Source: Allomuricauda sp. (GTDB taxonomy: Bacteria; Bacteroidota; Bacteroidia; Flavobacteriales; Flavobacteriaceae). From it: DNA of 64,000 bases. Shown here piece after piece: positions 20,325-30,593 of this stretch. Position 1 is the first letter of the stretch, and each line of letters begins with the position of its first letter. Where the stretch lies: positions 1,240,001 to 1,304,000 of the forward strand of contig RHLF01000001.1 of the NCBI GenBank assembly GCA_003712125.1, given 5' to 3'. Under the pieces are notes generated by a model that saw only the letters and a program-made list of their open reading frames with translations, ran no database searches and was not told the DNA's origin. A program made the position numbers and the translations under genes.

Positions 20325-22628
20325 ATGAATCAAGATTATATTTCTCCACAACCGTGGTCGCTAGTTGAAACGGGTTTTGACCCCGAACGCATACAATCTT
20401 CAGAAAGTCTATTCAGTCTGGGGAATGGTGCTATGGGCCAACGTGCCAATTTTGAGGAGGACTATTCCGGAGAATCGTTCCAAGGAAGTTATATTGCCGG
20501 TGTCTACTATCCAGATAAGACCCGAGTAGGCTGGTGGAAAAATGGGTATCCCGAGTATTTTGCTAAAGTTTTAAATGCTCCGAACTGGATTGGGATACAT
20601 GTATTTGCAAATGGGGAAGCACTCGATTTGAATACCTGCCAGAGTGTGAAGAACTATAGGCGGGAATTGAATATGAAAGAGGGTTGGCACCTGAGAAGCT
20701 TTGATGCAACGCTTCCCAATGGGATAGCGATTCATGTAGAAGCTATGCGTTTTTTGAGCCTTGATTTGGATGAGTTGGGGGCCATCAAATATGAAGTGAC
20801 CGCCTTAAACGGTGATGTTGCCATAAAAATGGTGCCTTACCTTGACGCTGGTATAACAAACCGCGATAGCAATTGGGACGATAAGTTTTGGAATATTACG
20901 AATGTTGTACACAAAAAGAATACAGGCTTTATAGAAGCCCATACCATGAAAACCAATTTTGCAACCTGCACGTTCATGCAGGCTCATGCAGAATCGGCAG
21001 GTAAATCCATAGCATGTTCCAAATCAGATCAGACGGCAACCAAGGTTATTCTCGAATTCGAGCATGAGATAAAGAAGGGCGAAAAAATAACCTTAACCAA
21101 ATATGGGGGATATACCACTTCTAGATATCACGAGGCATCTGAATTGGTATCCGCGGCCAACACTACTATGGGGCGGGCAAGCGAAATTGGTTTTGATGGT
21201 TTGCTGCTAAGACAGAAAAAAGCCTGGATGGACATATGGGAAATGAGTGATATAACAATCGAAGGCGATGTCAAGGCACAACAAGGGATTCGATTTAATA
21301 TTTTTCAACTCAATCAAACCTATTTGGGTAAAGATTCTCGATTGAATATTGGTCCGAAAGGATTCACTGGTGAAAAATATGGTGGTAGCACCTATTGGGA
21401 TACAGAAGCCTACTGTTTGCCTTTTTATATGGCTACCAAAAATCAAACTGTGGCCTGGAGCCTTTTGGAGTACCGCTACAATCATCTGGGAAAAGCTATT
21501 GACAATGCCAAAATGCTAGGCTTTAAAAATGGAGCTGCACTATACCCTATGGTTACCATGAATGGCGAAGAATGCCATAATGAATGGGAAATAACTTTTG
21601 AGGAAATTCATAGAAATGGTGCCATTGCTTTTGCCATTTTCAATTATTACCGATTCACGGGCGACTACAGTTATATTCCTGAAATGGGTCTTGAAGTCTT
21701 GATTGGCATTGCCCGGTTCTGGCAGCAACGCGCCAATTGGTCCGAAGCAAAAGGGAAATACGTTATACTAGGCGTAACCGGACCCAACGAATATGAAAAT
21801 AACATCAACAACAATTGGTATACCAATTACCTAGCCGCATGGTGCATTCAATATGCTCTTGAACAGATTGAGAAAGTCAAAGAAGGTTATCCCTCAGATT
21901 ATGATAGAATTGTCGCCCATACCAAGATAAGCTCAGATGAGCTTGAAGGTTGGGCAGAAGTTGCGAGGCAAATGTTCTTTCCAAAATCTGAAGCGCACGG
22001 GGTGTACTTGCAGCAAGATGGATTTTTGGATAAGGAATTGGTCAAGGTAGACGATTTGGAAAAATCTGAGCGACCGATTAACCAAAAATGGAGTTGGGAT
22101 CGAATTTTACGTTCACCCTATATCAAGCAAGCCGACGTGCTCCAAGGATTTTACTTTTTCGAAGATCATTTCACAAAAGATGAGCTGGAGCGCCATTTCG
22201 ATTTCTATGAACCCTTTACCGTGCATGAATCCTCACTATCACCCTGTGTGCATAGCATTCAGGCGGCTAAATTGGGCAGGATGGAACAAGCTTACAGGTT
22301 TTACTTGAGAACTTCCCGATTGGATTTGGATGACTATAACAAAGAGGTGGAAGAAGGGTTGCATATAACTTCAATGGCAGGAACTTGGATGAGCATTGTT
22401 GAAGGTTTCGGGGGCATGCGGGTATTGGAGGATAAGTTGAATTTCTTTCCTCAAATTCCCGACCAATGGAATTCCTATTCGTTTAAAATTAATTTTAGGA
22501 ACAGGATTGTGACCGTAACTGTGTCTAAAGAGGGTTCTACCTATCATCTTTCTGGAAACGAAGAAATGTCAATTCGCGTAAATGGCAAAAGGTTGGTTTT
22601 GGTTCCCGGAGAAACAGTAAGGGCATGA
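20325..22628 (+). CDS. Glycoside hydrolase family 65 (maltose/kojibiose/trehalose phosphorylase-type)
   Basis: 767 aa; SLGNGAMGQRANFEE, KYGGSTYWDTEAYCLPFY and GVTGPNEYENNINNNWYTNYLAAW motifs of GH65. Confidence 0.88.
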   Translation: MNQDYISPQPWSLVETGFDPERIQSSESLFSLGNGAMGQRANFEEDYSGESFQGSYIAGVYYPDKTRVGWWKNGYPEYFAKVLNAPNWIGIHVFANGEALDLNTCQSVKNYRRELNMKEGWHLRSFDATLPNGIAIHVEAMRFLSLDLDELGAIKYEVTALNGDVAIKMVPYLDAGITNRDSNWDDKFWNITNVVHKKNTGFIEAHTMKTNFATCTFMQAHAESAGKSIACSKSDQTATKVILEFEHEIKKGEKITLTKYGGYTTSRYHEASELVSAANTTMGRASEIGFDGLLLRQKKAWMDIWEMSDITIEGDVKAQQGIRFNIFQLNQTYLGKDSRLNIGPKGFTGEKYGGSTYWDTEAYCLPFYMATKNQTVAWSLLEYRYNHLGKAIDNAKMLGFKNGAALYPMVTMNGEECHNEWEITFEEIHRNGAIAFAIFNYYRFTGDYSYIPEMGLEVLIGIARFWQQRANWSEAKGKYVILGVTGPNEYENNINNNWYTNYLAAWCIQYALEQIEKVKEGYPSDYDRIVAHTKISSDELEGWAEVARQMFFPKSEAHGVYLQQDGFLDKELVKVDDLEKSERPINQKWSWDRILRSPYIKQADVLQGFYFFEDHFTKDELERHFDFYEPFTVHESSLSPCVHSIQAAKLGRMEQAYRFYLRTSRLDLDDYNKEVEEGLHITSMAGTWMSIVEGFGGMRVLEDKLNFFPQIPDQWNSYSFKINFRNRIVTVTVSKEGSTYHLSGNEEMSIRVNGKRLVLVPGETVRA

Positions 22629-24496
22629 GAAAACTGATGCTATATTTTATGGTGTTGGGGTTATTTGTCACATCATGCCAAAAAAAGGAAACGCGTTCAT
22701 CTGAAGAAAAAACGGTTATGAAAAAAAGGAAGGCTGTAGTATATCAAGTTTTTACGCGACTTTTCGGCAATACCAATACCACCAACAAACCATGGGGTAC
22801 CCTAGAAGAAAATGGTGTCGGAAAATTTGCGGATTTTGATGATAATGCCTTAAAAGAGATTAAAAAATTGGGAGTCACCCATATATGGTATACTGGGGTA
22901 CCGCATCATGCGGTAATAACTGATTACCAAGAATATGGTATTTCATTGGATGACCCTGATGTGGTCAAAGGTCGCGCCGGTTCACCATATGCAGTAAAAG
23001 ATTATTACAATGTGAATCCGGATTTAGCGATTGACCCAGATAAGCGGTTGGCAGAATTTAAGGCATTGATTGAGCGTACCCATGCCCATGGAATGCGGGT
23101 TTTGATCGATATTGTACCCAACCATGTTGCACGGAACTATGAAGGAAGAACGAACCCTGAAGGAATTGAAGATTTTGGCGCTCAGGATGACACATCCTTA
23201 GCCTACGCCCGCAACAACAATTTTTATTACATCACGGATGCCGAGTTTGAGGTTCCCGAATGGCAAGATGGCTATTTGCCATTGGGGGGTGCTGAAAATG
23301 CGCTTTCTGATTCTAAATTTTCCGAGGTTCCAGCGAAATGGACCGGTAATGGATCTCGATTGCCGCAACCCAATTTTCATGATTGGTACGAAACAGTCAA
23401 AATAAACTATGGAATTAGCCCAGAAGGTGTCGAAGACTTTGAAGAGTTGCCAGAATTATATGGGCAACGTGATTATAAAGCGCATTTTGAGTTTTGGAAA
23501 GGAAAAGATGTGCCCGATTCTTGGTATAAATTTCGAGATGTTGCGCTTTATTGGTTAGACTTTGGGGTAGACGGTTTCCGTTTTGACATGGCCGAAATGG
23601 TTCCCGTCGAATTTTGGAGCTTTATGAACTCGTCTATAAAAATGAGAAACCCCGATGCATTCTTGTTGGCTGAGGTATATAATCCTGCACTTTATCGTGA
23701 CTACATCCATAAAGGTAAAATGGATTACCTCTATGATAAGGTTGAATTGTATGATAGTTTGAAGCACATTATGAAGGGGTATGGTTGGACCGATCATATT
23801 CATACCGTACAATCTGGCTTGCAGGATATTGAGCATCATATGTTGCATTTCTTAGAAAATCATGACGAGCAACGCATCGCAAGCCCTGAATTTGTCGGCA
23901 AAGCTGAAATCGCTAAACCTGCTATGGTCGTTTCAGCAACATTAAGTTCATCGCCAACTATGATTTACTTTGGTCAGGAAGTTGGTGAAGACGGTTCCGA
24001 AGATGCGGGTTTTGGCAAACCATCGAGAACCTCCATTTTTGATTATATCGGTGTACCAGCCCATCAAAGATGGATGAACAACAAACAATTTGATGGCGGA
24101 GGTTTGACCCAAGATGAAAAGAAATTGAGGGACTTTTATCAACGTCTCTTGAGTTTCACCACCAAAAGTGCCGCCCTTATGGGTCAGTATCGCGAGGTAC
24201 ATTATTACAACAAAGAACATACACCAAACTACGACCATCGCATATTTTCATTCGTGCGATGGGATGAAAGCGAAAAGCTGGTTATCATCTCAAATTTTGA
24301 TACCGAGATGAGTTATGATTTAGACTTTAAGCTACCACCAGATCTCGTCAAAGAGTGGCGGTTGGAAGATAAGGTTGTATTGAAAGAGCAACTATATAGA
24401 GATACAAAAACCCTTTTAGTCAATGAAAAAGGGGAGGGAAATGTTTCGCTAAGGCTAGAACCTTTGCAATCCTACATCTTCAAATTGGGCAAATAA
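22625..24496 (+). CDS. GH13 alpha-amylase family lipoprotein
   Basis: GH13 regions: VLIDIVPNHV, GVDGFRFDMAEMVP, LLAEVYNP, FLENHDEQR; lipobox FVTSC; ATGA overlap with GH65. Confidence 0.9.
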   Translation: MRKLMLYFMVLGLFVTSCQKKETRSSEEKTVMKKRKAVVYQVFTRLFGNTNTTNKPWGTLEENGVGKFADFDDNALKEIKKLGVTHIWYTGVPHHAVITDYQEYGISLDDPDVVKGRAGSPYAVKDYYNVNPDLAIDPDKRLAEFKALIERTHAHGMRVLIDIVPNHVARNYEGRTNPEGIEDFGAQDDTSLAYARNNNFYYITDAEFEVPEWQDGYLPLGGAENALSDSKFSEVPAKWTGNGSRLPQPNFHDWYETVKINYGISPEGVEDFEELPELYGQRDYKAHFEFWKGKDVPDSWYKFRDVALYWLDFGVDGFRFDMAEMVPVEFWSFMNSSIKMRNPDAFLLAEVYNPALYRDYIHKGKMDYLYDKVELYDSLKHIMKGYGWTDHIHTVQSGLQDIEHHMLHFLENHDEQRIASPEFVGKAEIAKPAMVVSATLSSSPTMIYFGQEVGEDGSEDAGFGKPSRTSIFDYIGVPAHQRWMNNKQFDGGGLTQDEKKLRDFYQRLLSFTTKSAALMGQYREVHYYNKEHTPNYDHRIFSFVRWDESEKLVIISNFDTEMSYDLDFKLPPDLVKEWRLEDKVVLKEQLYRDTKTLLVNEKGEGNVSLRLEPLQSYIFKLGK

Positions 24497-24500
24497 AAAA

Positions 24501-24522
24501 AGCCAACCATTTCAGGTTGGCT
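24501..24522. terminator. Bidirectional terminator hairpin
   Basis: AGCCAACCATTTCAGGTTGGCT flanked by A-run (left) and tctttattt (right), between convergent genes. Confidence 0.8.
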
Positions 24523-24542
24523 CTTTATTTGGTAAAGGTTGG

Positions 24543-24965
24543 TTAGCTAGCTTTTTCGCCCGTGGCCTTGTAAACCAATGAGATTACAACCCCGGCAACT
24601 ATAAAGAATACCATATAAAGTACAAAATCCATCAGGTGACCTGTCAAATCCATCAGGGTGGAGGTGGCATACCAAACCAAGCCAGAACCCAGTCCGACAA
24701 AAACGCCTACCCAAGCTCCAAATTCTGCACCTTCTTTGGCACTGTGGTGCCCTCTGGCCCATTTGCGGTACAGATTACATAAAGCAAATGCTGAAATCAG
24801 ATTTCCAAGGGCAATAAAGACAAAATCTGGTGGGTCTTTCATAATGTTAGTGAGTACGTGGCCATCCATCATACTCTCAGCGAGCATGCCCCATAAGACA
24901 TATCCCAAGACAAACATTACAACGGTAGTAGCCAAAGTGGCTAATAAGTTGGATTTAGAAAACAT
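24543..24965 (-). CDS. Four-TM membrane protein of unknown function
   Basis: 140-aa hydrophobic ORF; outcompetes shadow ORFs on both strands. Confidence 0.7.
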   Translation of the reverse strand: MFSKSNLLATLATTVVMFVLGYVLWGMLAESMMDGHVLTNIMKDPPDFVFIALGNLISAFALCNLYRKWARGHHSAKEGAEFGAWVGVFVGLGSGLVWYATSTLMDLTGHLMDFVLYMVFFIVAGVVISLVYKATGEKAS

Positions 24966-25151
24966 GTTGGTTATTTTAATTGGTTAATAATCCGATAAAT
25001 ATATCAAATATATTTTACGTATATGATAATAAAATAACATAATTAATGTATAATCGATAATCTATATACAATAGCAGCTTACGCTTTCCTGAATAGAATA
25101 TTACTTTTTTTAATTCGAAATCGTATTTTAGCCCCAACAAAAAAAGAGCAC

Positions 25152-25904
25152 ATGAAAAGCATAAATTTTTCTCTTATTCTTGTATTTTTTCTAATGTTGG
25201 GCTGTACCTCAAATAAAGAATTTATGGTTATTGGACATCGTGGTGCCATGGGCCATGAAACTGAAAATACCTTGGCTTCCATTCAAAAGGCCATGGATTT
25301 GGGTGTCGATATGATCGAAATCGACGTCTTCAAAATTAGAAGTGGAGAAATTGCCGTGTTCCATGATGAACGCCTGGAACGGATTAGCAACGCGGGTGGA
25401 AACATTGAAGAATACTATATTACCGAACTAAGACAGGTCATTCTTGATGGCAATCATCGCATTCCTATATTACAAGATGTATTAAAACTCGTGAATAACC
25501 AGGTACCCCTGAATATTGAGCTAAAGGGAGCCCAAACAGCCGATCGTGTCAATTTCATTACCAATTACTACATAAAGCAGCGCGGTTGGTCTGCTGAAAA
25601 TATTTTGATTTCAAGTTTTAATTGGGATGAACTTCGCGAGATGCGAAAACTTAATCCTGATGTAGCAATCGCAGTACTCACCGAAGATGAGGACCCGACC
25701 AAAGCCTTACCGGTGGCCAAGGAATTGAACGCCGTTGCAGTGAACCCCTGGTATAAGACGCTGACTGCTGAGAATGTTCAGAAAATTCAGGATGAAGGGT
25801 TTAAAGTCTACACCTATACAGTGAACGAACCAGAGGATATTGCACTTATGAAAGAATATGGCGTTGATGGCATCTTCATCAACTATCCTGAAAGGGCCAT
25901 GTAA
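25152..25904 (+). CDS. Glycerophosphodiester phosphodiesterase, lipoprotein
   Basis: VIGHRGAMGHETENTLASIQKAMDLGVDMIEIDVF is the GDPD active-site signature; C-terminal YTVNEPEDIALMKEYGVDGIFINYPE. Confidence 0.93.
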   Translation: MKSINFSLILVFFLMLGCTSNKEFMVIGHRGAMGHETENTLASIQKAMDLGVDMIEIDVFKIRSGEIAVFHDERLERISNAGGNIEEYYITELRQVILDGNHRIPILQDVLKLVNNQVPLNIELKGAQTADRVNFITNYYIKQRGWSAENILISSFNWDELREMRKLNPDVAIAVLTEDEDPTKALPVAKELNAVAVNPWYKTLTAENVQKIQDEGFKVYTYTVNEPEDIALMKEYGVDGIFINYPERAM

Positions 25905-27175
25905 TGTTCGATGTCATAATTGTGGGTGGCGGAGCCGCAGGTTATTATGCTGCCATTCACATTGCCACTAAAAGTCCCCTTCTGAAAATTGCCATTTTCG
26001 AGCGCGGTAAGAATGTGCTCGGAAAAGTCAAAGTGTCTGGCGGTGGTCGTTGCAATGTCACTCATGCAGCGTATGATCCAAGGTTATTGGTGCAGAATTA
26101 TCCAAGGGGTGAGAAAGAGCTGTTAGGTCCCTTCCATACCTATGCAGTTCCTGAGGTGATGTCTTTTTTTCAAGATCATGGCATTCAATTGAAAATTGAA
26201 GATGATGGCCGTGTATTTCCAGTGAGTGATTCTTCGCAAACCATTATCGATTGTTTTGAACGTGAGGTAGAAAAACGCCACATTAAAGTTCTTAAAAATA
26301 GTGCGGTAAAGGGATTTGTATATAGGGAGGATCAAGAAGATTGGCAGGTTACCACAATGAATAAGCACTATTATTCAAAAAAACTATTGTTGGCTACTGG
26401 AAGCAACAATAAGATATGGGCAATGCTTGAAGGTATGGGTCATACCATAGTTCCACCAGTCCCTTCATTATTTACCTTCAACATAAACGATCCAAGGCTA
26501 ACTGGGTTGCAGGGACTTAGTACAGATGTGACCATTGAGGTACCTCCCAAGAGGCAATACGAATCAAAAATCACTATTGAACTTAAGAGTGCCGTTAATA
26601 AAGAACCTGTATTGACTTCTGAAGGCCCATTATTGATTACCCATTGGGGCCTAAGCGGACCAGCAATTTTAAAACTTTCTGCTTGGGGGGCCAACATTTT
26701 GAACGCCTATCACTACAATTTTAGAATCACCATAAACTGGGTGCCCGAATTTAGTTCAGGGACGATGCCCCAATATTTGATGCAAATCAAAGCTGCCGAG
26801 GCCAAAAAAACAATTTTACGAACCAAGGCTTTGGATATTCCCAGAAGGCTATGGGTTAGTTTAGTAAAAGCAGCCGGCATCCCAAAGGAGATGAAATGGG
26901 GTGAGGTAAGCAAGGATCAGATTCATGAACTTGCCAAGGAACTCACCGCTTGTTCGTTTAGTGTGAGGGGTAAAAGTACGTTTAAGGAAGAATTTGTTAC
27001 TGCCGGCGGTGTTGATCTCAAGGAAATCAACTTTAAGACATTTGAAAGCAAGTTGTTCCCCAATCTTTATTTTGCGGGTGAAATTATAAATGTAGATGCC
27101 ATCACCGGTGGTTTCAATTTTCAAAATGCTTGGACCGGTGCCTATATAGCCGCGCAGTCCATTGCCTCCAATTAA
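25904..27175 (+). CDS. HI0933-type NAD(P)/FAD-dependent oxidoreductase (BaiN/RdsA-like)
   Basis: FDVIIVGGGAAGYYAAIHIA, VKVSGGGRCNVTHA, GGFNFQNAWTGAYIAA. Stop overlaps the convergent glpF stop (TTAA). Confidence 0.9.
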   Translation: MFDVIIVGGGAAGYYAAIHIATKSPLLKIAIFERGKNVLGKVKVSGGGRCNVTHAAYDPRLLVQNYPRGEKELLGPFHTYAVPEVMSFFQDHGIQLKIEDDGRVFPVSDSSQTIIDCFEREVEKRHIKVLKNSAVKGFVYREDQEDWQVTTMNKHYYSKKLLLATGSNNKIWAMLEGMGHTIVPPVPSLFTFNINDPRLTGLQGLSTDVTIEVPPKRQYESKITIELKSAVNKEPVLTSEGPLLITHWGLSGPAILKLSAWGANILNAYHYNFRITINWVPEFSSGTMPQYLMQIKAAEAKKTILRTKALDIPRRLWVSLVKAAGIPKEMKWGEVSKDQIHELAKELTACSFSVRGKSTFKEEFVTAGGVDLKEINFKTFESKLFPNLYFAGEIINVDAITGGFNFQNAWTGAYIAAQSIASN

Positions 27176-27903
27176 CTAAGGAACAGCATTAATAATGCGG
27201 CCAAGCAACCTCCAATAATTGGCCCGATCACAGGAATCCATGCATAAGACCATTCATTCGACCCTTTATCCTTGATAGGAGCTAGGGCATGAACAATTCT
27301 CGGCCCCAAATCTCGCGCAGGATTAATGGCGTAACCAGTTGTGCCTCCCAAACTAAGTCCGATGGCCCAGACCAAAAGAGCTACTGGCAAAGCACCGAGC
27401 GATCCCAATCCGATAACTACGGCTTCGGACGAATTCAAAGTCGCATCTGTAAAATAGAGCACAGTAAAGACCAGAACAAAGGTGCCCAGAACCTCACTGA
27501 ATAAATTTAATATCGTATTTGGGATGGCCGGTCCCGTGCAGAATACACCGCGTTTTGTTGCACCATCTTCGGTGGCGTCAAAATGTTTTTTGTTGACAAG
27601 CCAGACCATTGATGCGGCCATCATAGCACCAATAAACTGTGCACAGATGTATAGCGGAACTTGTTCCCAAGGAAACTTTCCTGCAACAGCCAACCCAATA
27701 CTGACTGCTGGATTAATATGGGCACCGCTATGCGGGCCTGCGATTACTACGCCAACATAAACGGCTAAAGCCCATCCGGTCGTGATAACGATCCATCCGC
27801 TGTTTTGTCCATAGGTTTTAGCAAGGGAAACGTTGGCGTTTACCCCACAACCTAAGAGCATCAAGAAAAAAGTTCCAATAATCTCTGCAATAAAAGGTGT
27901 CAT
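27172..27903 (-). CDS. glpF: MIP family channel, glycerol uptake facilitator/aquaporin
   Basis: HINPAVSIGLA and TTGYAINPARDLGPR (two NPA boxes). Confidence 0.92.
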   Translation of the reverse strand: MTPFIAEIIGTFFLMLLGCGVNANVSLAKTYGQNSGWIVITTGWALAVYVGVVIAGPHSGAHINPAVSIGLAVAGKFPWEQVPLYICAQFIGAMMAASMVWLVNKKHFDATEDGATKRGVFCTGPAIPNTILNLFSEVLGTFVLVFTVLYFTDATLNSSEAVVIGLGSLGALPVALLVWAIGLSLGGTTGYAINPARDLGPRIVHALAPIKDKGSNEWSYAWIPVIGPIIGGCLAALLMLFLS

Positions 27904-27913
27904 ATTTTAACGA

Positions 27914-29410
27914 TTAGTTGTTTTTTGTCCAGTGTTCCAATGCATCGATTGCTCGGTACCATCCTTGGATAGATTGTTCAATGGCCGCCCTGTCTTTTGT
28001 AGGATTGAAATGTTTATCGACATCCCATATTTTCTGTATTTCCTCAAGATTTTCCCAGAATCCAACGGCCAATCCTGCCAAATATGCAGCGCCCATTACC
28101 GTGGTTTCTACAACCTGAGGTCGTATGGTCATGGTATTCAGAACATCAGCTTGAAATTGCATCAGCATATTGTTAACTGTTGCTCCACCATCAACCCGAA
28201 GTTCTTTGATGCTAATTTCCGAATCCGCTTCCATAGCTTTTAAAATATCCATGGTTTGGTAAGCGATCGATTCTAAGGCTGCCCTAGCGATGTGCGCGTC
28301 GGTACTTCCGCGGGTGAGACCAAATATGGTACCCATTGCTTTTTGGTTCCAATGAGGTGCTCCCAGGCCTGCAAAGGCAGGAACAAAATAAACGCCTTCG
28401 GTAGATGCAACCGATGATGCCAAAGCTTCAACGTCCGATGATCTTTTGATGACTTTGAGGCTATCTCTAAGCCACTGAACCACTGCACCGGCAATAAATA
28501 TGCTGCCTTCGAAAGCGTAGGTAGTCTTACCATTTATCTTCCATGCTACGGTAGTGAGCAAATTATTCTTTGATTGTATAGGTTCTTCACCAATATTCAT
28601 CAGCATAAAACAGCCTGTACCATAGGTATTTTTCACCATACCTTTTTTGGTGCACATTTGGCCAAAGAGAGCGGCTTGTTGGTCTCCGGCAATACCAGCA
28701 ATAGGGATTTTATTCGCGAAAAAGTTTGGACTGGTATGCCCATAAACTTCACTGGACTGTCTTACTTCGGGCATCATGCTTCTAGGGATATCAAAAAGCG
28801 CAAGCAACTCATCGTCCCATTCAAGGGTGTTGATATTGAAAATCAAGGAACGGGATGCATTCGTGACATCGGTAACGTGCAGCTCGCCTTGAGTCATTTT
28901 CCAAATCAACCACGAATCAATGGTGCCCCAAGCCAATTCTCCGCGTTCTGCTTTTTCTCGAGCTCCCTCAACGTTGTCCAAAATCCATTTGACCTTGGTC
29001 GCTGAAAAATAGGAATCGATGACCAAGCCCGTTTTTTGTCTAATAAGATCCGTTTTTCCAGCAGCCTTTAGTTCGTCACAGTAGTCAGAAGTTCGTTTGT
29101 CTTGCCACACAATGGCATTGTAGATGGGTTCGCTAGTGTTTCGATCCCAAACTACGGCCGTCTCTCGCTGGTTTGTGATGCCGATCGCAGCGATTTGTGT
29201 TCCCTTGAGCCCTTTCTTGGTAACGGCTTCAGCAGCCATTCCTGCCTGGGTGGACCATATTTCGGTGGCATCGTGCTCAACCCATCCCGGTTTCGGAAAA
29301 ATCTGTGTAAATTCTTTTTGTGCAACAGAAACGATAGCTCCGCTTTTGTCGACCACGACTGCCCGAGAACTCGTTGTGCCTTGATCTAGTGCAAGTATGT
29401 ATTGACTCAT
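27914..29410 (-). CDS. glpK: Glycerol kinase
   Basis: [58 protein letters not shown]. Confidence 0.96.
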   Translation of the reverse strand: MSQYILALDQGTTSSRAVVVDKSGAIVSVAQKEFTQIFPKPGWVEHDATEIWSTQAGMAAEAVTKKGLKGTQIAAIGITNQRETAVVWDRNTSEPIYNAIVWQDKRTSDYCDELKAAGKTDLIRQKTGLVIDSYFSATKVKWILDNVEGAREKAERGELAWGTIDSWLIWKMTQGELHVTDVTNASRSLIFNINTLEWDDELLALFDIPRSMMPEVRQSSEVYGHTSPNFFANKIPIAGIAGDQQAALFGQMCTKKGMVKNTYGTGCFMLMNIGEEPIQSKNNLLTTVAWKINGKTTYAFEGSIFIAGAVVQWLRDSLKVIKRSSDVEALASSVASTEGVYFVPAFAGLGAPHWNQKAMGTIFGLTRGSTDAHIARAALESIAYQTMDILKAMEADSEISIKELRVDGGATVNNMLMQFQADVLNTMTIRPQVVETTVMGAAYLAGLAVGFWENLEEIQKIWDVDKHFNPTKDRAAIEQSIQGWYRAIDALEHWTKNN

Positions 29411-29493
29411 TCTTGATTAAAAAATTTCATGGAATTTACTAAAATAAATTATAGTAGATTTATTTGGAGAATAGCTAAAATCGTAATCTTCCC

Positions 29494-30021
29494 ATGACCC
29501 ATATCGTGTTTCTTAGAGGCATAAATGTAGGCGGCCATAAAAAAATAAAAATGGCCGATTTAAGAGAACGCCTTCTCGCCATTGGGTTTGTGAATGTGCA
29601 AACCTATATCCAAAGTGGTAATATTGTATTGAACACTACCAAAACCAAGAATGAAATAGCTGCACTCATAAAAAAAGATCTTCATGAAGGTTTTGGTTTT
29701 GATGTACCTGTGCTGGTCATGGCCGCTGAAGAAATTGAAGCGATTCTTAAACATAACCCTTTTGCATCCGAAGCAATTTCAAAAAATCTGTATTTCGCGC
29801 TTTTGCACAATGCTCCGGAACCAGAAAATAATGGTCGACTCAAGGCTGCCGATTATCCGAACGAAGCTTTTGAAATCACGGATAATTGCGTTTATCTAAA
29901 TTGTAAAATTGGCGCAGGAAAAGCGAAATTGAGCAATAATGTCATAGAGCAGAAATTGATGGTTACAGCGACGACAAGGAATCTAAGGACCTTGCAAAAA
30001 ATGGTTGAACTTGCACGATGA
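29494..30021 (+). CDS. DUF1697 family protein
   Basis: MTHIVFLRGINVGGHKKIKMADLRERL...NVQTYIQSGNIVL is the DUF1697 signature. Confidence 0.9.
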   Translation: MTHIVFLRGINVGGHKKIKMADLRERLLAIGFVNVQTYIQSGNIVLNTTKTKNEIAALIKKDLHEGFGFDVPVLVMAAEEIEAILKHNPFASEAISKNLYFALLHNAPEPENNGRLKAADYPNEAFEITDNCVYLNCKIGAGKAKLSNNVIEQKLMVTATTRNLRTLQKMVELAR

Positions 30022-30041
30022 ATTGAGATTATCAATTCATC
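30017..30041. terminator. Perfect 10-bp inverted repeat containing both stop codons of the convergent gene pair
   Basis: GATGAATTGA gatta TCAATTCATC; TGA stop of DUF1697 at 30019..30021 and TGA (minus) of tspO at 30032..30034 both lie within the arms. Confidence 0.55.
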
Positions 30042-30505
30042 TCCCATATCTTATAATTCAGCAGGGTTGCAAAACACACCCAAAGTAGATATGGAATCAT
30101 CAATATAGCGGCCAAGTTACTTACCACTTTAAACCATCTAATGGTCAAAATAATGAGTATCAGCAGGGTTAAAATGACCAATAAGGCCCAAAAAGGACTT
30201 TGAAAGCCAAAAAAGACAATGCTCCACAAGGCGTTTAACAGCAATTGAAAACCGAAGTGATATAAGGCAGTCTTTACCCAGAGATGATAAACTCCCTTGG
30301 ACCAAACTATGCCCGCTGCTACACCCATCAGAACATAAAGCAGGCCCCAAACCGGACCAAAAAGCCAATTAGGGGGATTAAAGTCTGGCTTGTTCAAACC
30401 TACATACCAATCATTAACAGAGCTCTGAGTTGCAAAACTGGCCAATATGCCTATAAGCAAGCAAATGGTTGTGGCAATAGAAATGTAAACAAGCTTTTTT
30501 CTCAT
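30032..30505 (-). CDS. tspO: TspO/MBR family protein
   Basis: WYVGLNKPDFNPPNWLFGPVWGLLYVLMGVAAGIVW; five hydrophobic segments. Confidence 0.92.
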   Translation of the reverse strand: MRKKLVYISIATTICLLIGILASFATQSSVNDWYVGLNKPDFNPPNWLFGPVWGLLYVLMGVAAGIVWSKGVYHLWVKTALYHFGFQLLLNALWSIVFFGFQSPFWALLVILTLLILIILTIRWFKVVSNLAAILMIPYLLWVCFATLLNYKIWEMN

Positions 30506-30569
30506 GGCAGTGCGATACCTACTAAAATAGCAATTTATTTGAATCGGTTTTTCTGTTCATGTACATCAC

Positions 30570-30577
30570 TATCTTTG
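30570..30577 (+). promoter_or_regulatory. Bacteroidota -7 element (TAnnTTTG) upstream of mvaD
   Basis: TATCTTTG, exact match to TAnnTTTG, 16 nt before ATG at 30594; no good -33 TTG at optimal spacing. Confidence 0.6.
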
Positions 30578-30593
30578 CGGCAAATTGCCTTGG

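Noticed and set aside
24966-25151. AT-rich intergenic region with several short palindromes upstream of the glycerophosphodiesterase gene
   Set aside because: Low-complexity AT sequence generates such palindromes by chance; no clear promoter consensus or conserved RNA could be supported by eye.
27171-27176. Overlapping convergent stop codons (TTAA) of the HI0933-type gene and glpF
   Set aside because: Real, but an ordinary outcome of compact gene packing; no further structure supports special function.
27289-29389. ORFs of 66-143 aa antisense to glpF and glpK (e.g. 28574..29005)
   Set aside because: Fully antisense to unmistakable conserved genes; composition is that of a shadow frame.
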